Source: Byssochlamys sp. IMV 00236
Taxonomy: Eukaryota; Ascomycota; Eurotiomycetes; Eurotiales; Thermoascaceae
Length of the DNA stretch: 11,729 nt
Direction: 5' to 3'
NCBI GenBank assembly: GCA_001931875.2
Contig: MSJH02000158.1
Span: 1 to 11,729, forward strand
The notes under the pieces were generated by a model. The model was not told the DNA's origin, searched no databases, and saw only the letters and a program-made list of their open reading frames with translations. Positions 1 through 7,217 of the stretch are shown here, in pieces (position 1 is the stretch's first letter; the number at the start of each line of letters is the position of its first letter). Made by a program: the position numbers and the translations under genes.

Positions 1-1882
1 TGGGAAAGGAAGCAGGCGAGATCGGATGAATGGTGCATGCGGAGCTTTCATAATTCTTGATTATCTCATCCGCTTTTTCAACAGCTGCTGCAGGAAGCAA
101 CACGCGAATCTCTTGATAAAAGTGAGCCAGACTTGCTACAAATGCAGAACCAAACATTCCCATAAGAACACCAATACTTTGTTCTGGTAACCTTTCGATA
201 TTCATTCCATTTTCAAACTTTCTTCCGAATGCCCAAACAGGAATCCAAGCTAATTAAATGAAATAAGTTGGTACCTTATTTCCTATCAAAAGTTGTTTTT
301 TTACCATTAATTTCTTCACTCCCCACCTCAAAAGGAGTAAATTCATACCACTGATAAAGATCCTGAGAGCTTCCATTGTTGCTGACCTTGTTATTCCTAT
401 CATTTTTGTCACCCTTGTCATGTTTGATTTCGTTGTATTCATTGACTTCATTGACTTTGTTGTCGTGCTTGTCATCCTTGTCTTTACTATATTCATTGGC
501 TTCATCGTCATCCTTGTCATTCTTGTCGTCATTACCATTCTTGACTTCATTGTCTTCATCTTGAGAGGATAGAGTAGCCTGCTTTGTAATTCCTGGATGT
601 TGTATCTCGTGTCTAACAGCACAGTAAATTGGCATTGGCAATGACCCATCGTCAAAGTAAGTTCTTTGCCTGGATAGTTTGATTTCGTTCTTTTGAAGTA
701 GTCTTGGCTCAACCTTGGTTCCATCATTTTCTTGCATTGTTCCTGTTTCAACATTCCTTGTGCTCTCCTTGATACTGATTGATTCACTATACTCCTCCTC
801 TTCGTCTTTGTCTTTTTCTTCATCCGTATCCACAACAACCTTTCTAGCTAATAACGTGCCACCAAGCAACATACCAAAAATATCTACTAAACTGATGGAA
901 TGGTTTTGCTGATAATAGCGTTGAATAACTCCGTGTAAAAGAATTTTTGCATTATGGCGAGAAGCGTTGAGAACAGCCAAAAAGTTGGATAGATTTGCTA
1001 TATGCGTATGAATTCTACTCGATAAGTGATGCTTGAGAGTATTTACGGATGCATCAGTCAAGGGACTATAAAACTGCGACATGGCCCAGGTTGATCCAGA
1101 GACACCTTGAGAAAGCAATTAGTTCTTCAGTTTATAAAACACACATCTAACAAACTTACCCGCCATATAAAGTGCGCAATCTAGAATACCTGTATCACAA
1201 AATCCATGTAAATATCCGGAACATGCTACCATGGCACGATATCCACCACCACTAAAAAAGTTAGACATTCCATATTTGGTTCGGAAAATTAATGTATATA
1301 CCTGGAAGCGATACCAATATTCGGAATATCCTCAACCTCTACTTCACTTTCTTCAACACCAATAAAGAATGCGAATGCTGCCTTCATGCGCTCTTTTCTT
1401 TTCTTTACATATTCTATCTCGTCTTTTGATAAGTCCTGTCCCTCTCGTACTTTAGCATCCTGCTCAATCTCAGGATGTAAGCTTGTATCAGTATCCTCTT
1501 TCATTGACTCCTTCACAATTTTGCGAAAATCCTCTAGGAACAAGTAGTTCCAGAAACTAGAATACATATTTCGGATATTTTCTAATTGACGTTCAAAAGC
1601 GGGATAAAGGGACGACATCTTTGATTTGAATTCTTCCAGGGAAGCAGGTACAATATCAGAGGCGTTCTTGAACAGATTTCCAAGGAAATTATTCGTTTCA
1701 TCCTCTTGCTGTTTGATTGGGTCTGTATCTGGTAAGGATTCAATGATTTCTCGATATATATCTGGTTCCTTGGTCTTCTTTTTATGCTTTGAACGGTAGT
1801 AAAATGTTCCTAGAACAGAGGCGGTAATGATTGTTGCAATCGCTACTTTTGATCTTGACATAATGATGCTATCGTTTGCCAT
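1..1882 (-). CDS. Cytosolic phospholipase A2-like protein (group IV type), 3' end outside window
   Basis: A serine esterase predicted to hydrolyse membrane phospholipids (PLA2/lysophospholipase catalytic domain). Exons by splice consensus: 1882-1302, 1251-1160, 1105-305 and 249-1; introns are 50, 54 and 55 bp. The visible product is 574 residues and runs off the left edge. Residues 13-29 are hydrophobic and followed by a basic KHKKKTK stretch, so an N-terminal membrane anchor is likely; no C2 domain is seen. The oxyanion and arginine motif SSGGGYRAM (194-201, R199) is created by joining exons 1 and 2. The nucleophile motif GVSGSTW (225-231, Ser227) spans the exon 2-3 junction. PMPIY (381-385), WYEFTPFEVG (477-486) and AWIPVWAFGRKF (492-503) match the cPLA2 family. 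The catalytic aspartate should lie beyond the window. Between PMPIY and WYEF sits a 68-residue Asp/Lys/Asn-rich insert. The start is the first ATG, in context AAAATGGC. Family assignment is strong; substrate and location are inferred. Confidence 0.9.
366..569. repeat. Degenerate tandem low-complexity tract inside the phospholipase gene
   Basis: On the plus strand the tract is made of loosely repeated units such as CTTGTCATC, TTCATTGACTTC and TTGTCGTC. Read on the minus strand it encodes residues 404-471 of the phospholipase, almost wholly D, K, N and E (for example DDKNDKDDDEANEY). It keeps frame throughout, as a coding minisatellite expanded in triplets would. The same tract produces spurious open frames on both strands. 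Confidence 0.75.
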
Positions 1883-1943
1883 TTTAAAAAGATAAAAGGA
1901 AAAATAAAAACAAGAATTATCTCAATGATCCGAAATATGTAGG

Positions 1944-1962
1944 AAAAAAAAAAAAAAAAAAA
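1944..1962. repeat. Poly-A tract upstream of the phospholipase gene
   Basis: Nineteen consecutive A bases lie about 60 bp upstream of the phospholipase start codon (a poly-T tract in the sense of that gene), within a wider A-rich stretch to about 1990. Such T-rich tracts are common in AT-rich fungal promoters. It could also be the tail scar of a retroposed sequence, but nothing upstream supports that. Confidence 0.6.
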
Positions 1963-2113
1963 TTAAAGAAAAAAAAGAAAATAAAAAATGTGTAACAATA
2001 TTATTTTTATGGACAGGATTGAAAACATTGTAACTGAGCAATAATGTTAGTTTTCATACATATTGTATTTGTGAGGTATTATGTTGACAACATATGAAAG
2101 TTTGTTGAAGGTA

Positions 2114-2446
2114 TCAGTGTTGAATTGACTGATTTGAGATCGGAAGAGGAGAGCCTATCAAACACTGAGTCAAGCCAGACAAGCCGATTGCCAGCAGAGA
2201 TAGCGCATCTCGAGATTTGGTTGATTCCCTGGACTTTGCAGCCACACATTTTGGATTCCCGCACAGTAAGGCGCCCTTGATATCTTGTAACACTTGTTTA
2301 TTCTTTGTCAACATAGCTTTTGGGTGGCAAAGCTTTTGGTAGCAATATACGCATGTTTGCAATATCATGTGTTCATTTGTAATGCATACATTGACATGAT
2401 TACCGTGCAGCTGCTCCTTCCACCTACCTCTGTATCTGCGAAACCC
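2114..2446 (-). pseudogene. C-terminal remnant of a TnpB/Fanzor-like RNA-guided nuclease (zinc ribbon plus last RuvC motif)
   Basis: The frame is open for about 110 codons to a stop at 2114 and is closed upstream by TGA at 2449-2447. It may begin at a splice acceptor (CTGAG, exon from 2445) or simply be truncated. The peptide reads RWKEQLHGN, then VCITNEHMILQTCVYC, then LLCGNPKC, then KSRDALSLLAIGLSG. This order is that of the end of TnpB/OrfB and Fanzor proteins: a 'v-x-E-x-x-T/S-x-x-C-x2-C' strand, a second cysteine pair (here C-x4-C) and an 'RD' motif that carries the last RuvC acidic residue (codon at 2209-2207). The Mucorales copies that I recall have the same T-N-E-x-x-x-x-Q-T-C and RDxLSALAIGL pattern. 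Earlier RuvC motifs and the N-terminal domain are not visible nearby, and no guide-RNA end can be assigned. It is a decayed mobile-element fragment, not a working nuclease. The main doubt is how the missing upstream part was joined. Confidence 0.6.
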
Positions 2447-2613
2447 TCAGCCGCGCTTTATTCTAAGTAATATAATATAATAAAAAATTTCTTATTATGC
2501 GACCTATAATTTCCCCTTTAGGAAAAATAACTGGTGAACTTGGGGATTGCTCTATAGAATCCAATCAAATATGAGTAATTAGCAGCAGAACAAGTTCTTC
2601 GGAAGATCTTTGG

Positions 2614-2694
2614 GTTTTGCTATTTGCACAGCACATCTGCACAGCATTTTCACATTTAGTGGCGTAAGCAATTCAACTTGCACAGCAAACAGCA
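2614..2694 (+). repeat. Left terminal inverted repeat of the MITE-like element
   Basis: The arm begins GTTTTGCTATTTGCACAG. It contains three direct copies of TGCACAGCA, at 2625-2633, 2638-2646 and 2679-2687. It matches the reverse complement of 2987-3067 with seven substitutions, three of them clustered near the inner end. Confidence 0.9.
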
Positions 2695-2986
2695 CTAGAC
2701 AAACTACACCCACACGACACTATGTACAAAACTGAAGTATAAGAGAAGCATTTGTCGATGAGTCTGTAATAATCTCTTTATTATGCTGAAAGCTCATCAT
2801 TAAAAATAGCACCATTTTATAAGAAAACAGGCTTATTGCATGAATTTATCATTGGCCAATGAGAATTGGATATGACGCGTCTAGAAGAATAACGCATTCT
2901 GTGGTCAGTCTTTTCTTTTGCTTTTCGTTCTTCAAGTAATTTTTTTTTTACAAGATGTAGTTCTTATAAGGTAAATACAATAGATA

Positions 2987-3067
2987 TGCTGTTTTGTATG
3001 CAAGTTGAATTGCTTACGTCACTAAGTGTGAAAATGCTGTGCAAATGTGCTGTGCAAATAACAAAAC
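2987..3067 (-). repeat. Right terminal inverted repeat of the MITE-like element
   Basis: This is the inverted partner of 2614-2694. Two copies of the motif survive in reverse orientation (TGCTGTGCA at 3035-3043 and 3048-3056). The third, inner copy has diverged to a TTTGTATGCA-like sequence. Most of the seven differences from the left arm are C/T or G/A transitions. Confidence 0.9.
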
Positions 3068-3212
3068 GCGTATTTTCTGGTGCATGTAGTGTTCACCAAT
3101 AATATTTTACGAAAAAAAGATAAATAACACCCTTCTTTCAGTCTGGTTAACTTTTGGTTCTTTTTGGGGTTTAACAGTTGGAACAAGCCTTCGGAGTGAT
3201 AGCATAGAGCAT

Positions 3213-3925
3213 ATGAAAACTCCAGAGGAAGTCATCAGACATGTAGAAGTTCTCAAAAAAGTTGAAAAACTCAAATATTTCGAATCTATGCAACATTCAG
3301 TCATTATGAAAAGTAACTTAAGCCAACTTGTACACGCTTTTGTGAGCAGGTTATTTGATACCAGTTGTTACAAATTGCTTCAGAACGAAGACATCCAGGC
3401 AATGTTGGCAGAAGAGAGGATTGATAACGATGAAGCGAAGCTGATTATTACTAGGCACTGTCCCAAATTTGTGGAAACCGTTGTAATTATCAACGAGATT
3501 TGGTTCTTGTACACAAGCTTTTGTGCTTTTATACACAAAAAAGAGTTGGATGATTGCGCAGACGCGTCACGTGTTGGATCTCAAACTGAGCCTGTGTCTT
3601 TTGTTAGAAGAAAAACGCGAGCAGGTTCAGACTATTTCGAACAGATGGCACGAACTGGTATGACTGAACTACTAGTTACGTCTGGTTTTTTTTTGGTTCC
3701 ATTAATGATAGTACTGTTGAAGCTTTTTTTGGTTCCTCAATTTCGAATTTACCCCAGTCAATCAGCGCAGATTATAACACTGCATTCACCAAGAGCCTAT
3801 TTATGCCTGCACCTGCCAAGCAGCATATACGACATGCTCGGCTGTTAAATCAATATATCAAAGCCCACTCATCGTATGACTGGATGTTTATCAGTGCCGG
3901 TTTTCACAACAAAGTGACGTGTTTG
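3213..3925 (+). pseudogene. Unrecognised gene broken by a frameshift at a nine-T run
   Basis: I do not recognise this family. From ATG at 3213 a 160-codon frame encodes a helical-looking, charged protein (MKTPEEVIRHVEVLKK, then LSQLVHAFVSRLFDTSCYKL, then FVRRKTRAGSDYFEQMAR). At the T run 3686-3694 the reading sense moves to another frame. There it continues FFGSINDSTVEAFFGSS, LFMPAPAKQHIRHARLLNQ and SYDWMFISAGFHNKVTCL for 77 codons and reaches a consensus splice donor, TTG|GTAAGA, at 3925/3926. In the original frame the sequence instead becomes Leu/Val-rich and stops at 3848. One base more, or two fewer, in the T run would make the two halves one frame. No matching downstream exon is obvious. 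Upstream, the frame is open past the ATG and acceptor-like AG sites occur (TTTAACAG at 3177), so the true 5' end may lie earlier. It is either a decayed copy of a repeated gene or a gene hit by a homopolymer indel in the assembly. Confidence 0.5.
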
Positions 3926-3929
3926 GTAA

Positions 3930-4225
3930 GATAATCACTATAATAATTCGAGTATAATCTTATAGTAGAGCATACATTCTACTTTACATTCCTCTATCGC
4001 ATCTGATAAGAATAGCTTATAATAATAATAATAACTATAGTAGCTACTAGTATAACAATAATAACATAAGCATAAATGATGTCAGTGACAACAATAATAT
4101 AAATAGCAGTCATAGATTCTCTACTCCTATAAAACGCTTACGCGTCTTTTTTTAAATAATATTCAACTCTTCTTATTAAAGAAACTAATTCACATGTCGT
4201 CGATTTAATAGCCTTTTTACAATAA
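3930..4225. other. AT-rich stretch without a supported gene
   Basis: It begins with the putative intron donor of the preceding broken gene. It then holds simple-sequence DNA, including an ATA/AAT microsatellite at about 4019-4034 and loosely repeated AATAATAAC and ATAATAACATAA units to about 4110. Stop codons are dense in all frames. An ACGCGT hexamer occurs at 4140-4145. Confidence 0.5.
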
Positions 4226-4297
4226 CAAAGTTGTATACAATACAAAGGCTATGCGCCTCATCATCCTCTCCACTTCAAGAGCGAAAATTGCTTACAG

Positions 4298-4618
4298 AAG
4301 GCTGCTTCATTATTGCTGAGAGTTGTTGCCTACAAGGTTCTGTTTATTGAAGAAATAGCAGCAGCAAAGCTAGATATTTCGCGCCAAAGGAACAAGAGTG
4401 ACGCAGCTGCAGCCAAGCTCATCGTGAAATATATTACAGACCTAAGTTGTTGCGATGAGTTGAATCTTGGAAGATACGATAAATGCAGACTAAAAGCAGA
4501 CATGCTTCAAATCTATGAAAATATTCTTGCCAGAGCCATTAAAAGGAAGAATAAGACACTAGCAAAGAAAGCCACTAGTAAATTTGCCGCTTCATCGAGT
4601 ACGCTTTTTGATGAATAA
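4298..4618 (+). CDS. Hypothetical exon or gene fragment, Ala/Lys-rich C terminus
   Basis: An open frame running to TAA at 4616-4618 encodes about 106 residues from a possible splice acceptor (TTACAG at 4297). The frame itself is open from 4226. It has no ATG near its beginning, so if real it is a last exon or a gene remnant. The peptide looks helical and basic (LFIEEIAAAKLDISRQRNK, then KADMLQIYENILARAIKRKN, then KKATSKFAASSS). I recognise no domain. It could be the 3' end of the broken gene at 3213-3925, but that would need an intron of about 370 bp, far longer than the 44-66 bp introns elsewhere here. Chance open frame is a live alternative. Confidence 0.3.
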   Translation, partial: KAASLLLRVVAYKVLFIEEIAAAKLDISRQRNKSDAAAAKLIVKYITDLSCCDELNLGRYDKCRLKADMLQIYENILARAIKRKNKTLAKKATSKFAASSSTLFDE

Positions 4619-4846
4619 AAGCTAATTATTGAAATAATACTACTCCCAAAGTCAATACAGTATGTCAATAAAAATTTTATTTGCTCAAATGTCAATACTA
4701 TAAGCAATCTATTCCTGTATCAAAAGCTGATTAGAAATATCTGCTCACTCACAGCGCGATTTGATTTTAAGGTGAGAATGGAAGCTTGTTGAGGTTTTTT
4801 AATTATTTCTGCTAGCATATCTGTGTTTTTAAACGGGGCTGTATTT

Positions 4847-5770
4847 CTAGTAAATCGTTGTAAATTCTAAAGTTGACGTAGAGGAGACTAAGGATGTGGT
4901 ACTCTTTTTCGTAAAGACTGATGGTGTAGTTTGTTGAAATATCGCTTTTGCGATTCTGGTACCTTCTATATACTGTTCTTTTGGCTTAAAGTAATATCTT
5001 TCAAACGTACCTGACCTCTGACTCTAGTTTGCATCATGTTTCAACTTTCTTATGTCAACTCCTTCTAAAAAGGCTTTGGTACTGACCGCAGAACGTGTTG
5101 AATGAGCTTTGAATTTTGCTGTATCTACACCAAACGATTGTAATATGTTCTTTACCCAGTTAGCTATTGTCGAGCCGGAAGCTGGCGCTGGTGCTTTCAA
5201 TTCATGGTTGATATATCTAAGGAATATTATATAGTCTTCACTCATTGCCAACTCACTCTCTCGTGTCTTGCTGCAGTAGTCCCACAATGTACATCCCGAG
5301 CTTCTTCGTCCATTTTCTTCCCACTGACATATCCGTAGACTGAGAGACGTCGGACTTTTTAAGGATCTCCGATAATTGTGGAAGTCTTCCTCTGATCCTC
5401 CTCGATCGATGACAAACTTGAGATCTTGGAAGATCTCGGCTGTTACTTTTCCAGCTGTTATAAGTCGCTACGCGTCTTTGTACTTGTAGATAACAACGGC
5501 ATGGACATCCAAGTTTAATTTGAGATCAGCAATGAAAATCTTGTTGATCGCTCCAGATCTTGTCCAGTTTCCTCCCTCATAATTGACTGTTTCCCGTTGA
5601 GACTTCTTAATGTTGGCCTAAAGTTCAGTCTTGGGAGTGTTTTCCATGTCCTCGAGGGCCTCATCGGGTAACAGGCAGGAAGTTCTCTCATTGTCTCTTT
5701 CGAGCCTGAGAGATCTACTGAGCTCAAGGAGCTCCATAATTTGCTCTTGGGTGAGGTCACTGACATTCAT
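4847..5770 (-). pseudogene. Tyrosine-recombinase transposon ORF (DIRS/Ngaro/Crypton class), disrupted by three TAG stops
   Basis: A single minus-strand frame from ATG (5770-5768) to TAG (4849-4847) covers 307 codons. It is interrupted by in-frame TAG codons at 5620-5618, 5470-5468 and 5026-5024, with no frameshift. The C-terminal half is a tyrosine recombinase catalytic domain. It runs TLWDYCSKTRESE, STIANWVKNILQSFGVDTAK, the H-x-x-R box KAHSTRSAVSTKAF, KLKHDAN followed by a stop where Trp is expected, and the nucleophile region GTFERYYFKPKEQ. This order (T-L-W-x-Y, T-x-x-N-W-x-K, HSTRS, HANWS, F-x-x-Y-Y-x-K-P) is what I recall from Mucorales YR retroelements. The N-terminal part starts MNVSDLTQEQIMELLELSRS and is unrecognised, possibly Gag-like. 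No reverse transcriptase or RNase H is present between them. The element can no longer make a full recombinase. It lies about 170 bp upstream of RFC4 on the opposite strand. Confidence 0.75.
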
Positions 5771-5937
5771 GAAATCTTAATACCATGGTGCGCGGCTTAG
5801 AAAGGAATAAGGATATATAGAATTTTATTATTATATTACTGAAAATAAAGCGTGGCTTGGAGTCAACTATGATTGAGATAAGTATGTCTCTCAATTTTTT
5901 TTTCGTGTACTTTTTTTTCCTAAAAGAATAATAAAAA

Positions 5938-7110
5938 ATGGCCACCGCAATGGAAGTCGATATACCCAAACAATCTACATCTGACAACACTGAAGACGAT
6001 TTTATTCTTCCCTGGTAGGGGTAAGAATAAAGAGTGATTACACAACTTATTCATGGTTGCATTAGGGTTGAAAAATACAGGCCAATTTACTTGAAAGATA
6101 TTGTTGGAAATGAAGATGTCGTAGCGCGTTTGATGACTATTGCAAAAGATGGAAACATGCCCAACCTTATATTAACCGTACGTATCTAAAATAATAAAGT
6201 GGATAGATTGATAACCATAGTTCTAGGGTATGCCTGGTATTGGTAAAACCACCAGTATATCATGTCTGGCTCACGATATGCTTGGTGCTTCCTACAAGGA
6301 CGCTGTTCTTGAGTTGAATGCATCTGATGATAGAGGTATTGAAGTGATTAGAAATAGAATCAAGGCATTTGCTCAGAAAAAAGTAACATTACCACCGGGA
6401 AAGCACAAGATTGTGATTTTGGATGAAGCAGACAGTATGACTGGAGGTGCTCAACAGGCTCTCAGAAGAACCATGGAAATTTATTCAAATACAACTCGAT
6501 TTGCCTTGGCTTGTAATCAATCCAACAAGATCATTGAGCCCATTCAGTCAAGATGTGCCGTACTACGTTATACAAAGCTAACAGACGAGCAAGTATTGCG
6601 TAGACTATTAGAAATATGTCAGATGGAAAAGGTAAATACACTGCCTTTTCCTGAAGAAAACCTAATCTTTTATAGGTGAACTACAATGACGAAGGTTTAG
6701 AGGCATTGATATTTACAGCAGACGGCGATATGCGTCAGGCGATCAATAACTTACAATCGACATTTTATGGCTTCAAATATGTTAATGCAGAAAATGTCTT
6801 CAAGATTTGTGATCAACCTCATCCTATTGTCATTCAGCATATTCTCAAATGCTGTTCTGAAGGAAACTTGAATGATTCTGTCAAGTGCATGGAAGAATTA
6901 TACTATTTAGGATATTCTTCACTTGATATTATCACCACAATCTTTCGTGTAGTGCGAAGTTATGATGAATTAGACGAAGGACTGAGATTGGACTATTTGA
7001 AAGAGATCGGTATGACACATATGCGTATCTTGGATGGTCATCAAAGTATCATGCAACTCTCAGGCATGATTGCTAGACTCTGTAAAGTGTCTTCTCCTAG
7101 TAAAAAATAA
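5938..7110 (+). CDS. RFC4: Replication factor C small subunit 4 (clamp loader ATPase)
   Basis: A subunit of the five-part RFC clamp loader, which opens PCNA and places it on primer-template junctions in the nucleus. It is the orthologue of budding-yeast Rfc4 (human RFC2). Exons are 5938-6014, 6066-6177, 6227-6631 and 6676-7110; introns are 51, 49 and 44 bp. The product is 342 residues, normal for the family. Motifs: the RFC box PWVEKYRP, whose Trp codon is split by intron 1; Walker [10 protein letters not shown] (64-72), the form seen in yeast Rfc4; Walker B ILDEAD (127-132); sensor ACNQSNK (158-164); and the SRC motif (171-173) that supplies the arginine finger. [13 protein letters not shown] and the C-terminal collar helices follow. 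The start is the ATG in AAAAAATGGC, giving [16 protein letters not shown]-like ATATATAG lies near 5813-5820, and T-rich tracts lie just upstream of the ATG. The stop codon overlaps an AATAAA-type polyadenylation signal. Every assignment here is well supported. Confidence 0.97.
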
Positions 7111-7217
7111 AGTATTTTTCCCCTGTGTATATTAACAATGACGATACACTTGTACAATGACATAAACACTCTCTGGTATCATTGAACATGTTTATATAAT
7201 ACATTACATGAGTCTAT

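Larger units (their letters stand above)
2614..3067. mobile_element. MITE-like non-autonomous DNA transposon with 81-bp terminal inverted repeats
   Basis: Two 81-bp arms (2614-2694 and 2987-3067) are inverted copies matching at 74 of 81 positions without gaps. They enclose about 290 bp with no coding frame. If the true ends are TTTGCACAGC, the element is 2623-3058 and is bounded by TA on both sides (2621-2622 and 3059-3060), as expected of Tc1/mariner-type insertion. The inverted match, however, continues 7-9 bases outside those TA pairs, so the exact ends are uncertain. The arms contain repeated TGCACAGCA motifs, plausible transposase-binding sites. The family is unrecognised and no transposase is present in the window. 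Confidence 0.85.

Noticed and set aside
376..564. Plus-strand Leu/Ser-rich open frame that could pass for a membrane peptide.
   Set aside because: It is the antisense reading of the Asp/Lys/Asn repeat; its composition follows directly from the repeat.
254..838. Minus-strand open frame of 194 codons rich in Met, Thr and Lys.
   Set aside because: It overlaps the phospholipase exon 3 in another frame and is a by-product of the low-complexity tract; the phospholipase frame carries the family motifs.
2447..2613. Possible additional upstream exon of the TnpB/Fanzor remnant (short frame reading QSPSSPVIFPKGEI).
   Set aside because: Only a short stretch is open and it matches no motif I can place, so I did not extend the feature.
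3107..3536. Minus-strand open frames at 3107-3304 and 3351-3536.
   Set aside because: They are antisense to the protein-like plus-strand frame starting at 3213 and show no motif.
3684..3710. A GT...AG pair around the T run that might be an intron explaining the frame change.
   Set aside because: The interval would be 27 bases, well below the 44-66 bp of every other intron here, so an indel in the homopolymer is simpler.
5024..5287. Treating the 87-codon recombinase segment as a complete small gene.
   Set aside because: It has no ATG at its start and lacks the nucleophile tyrosine, which follows in frame just after the TAG; it is part of a longer disrupted frame.
5515..5990. Two minus-strand open frames (5515-5766 and 5757-5990).
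   Set aside because: The first is an out-of-frame reading of the recombinase element. The second lies across the RFC4 promoter and first exon and has no recognisable motif.
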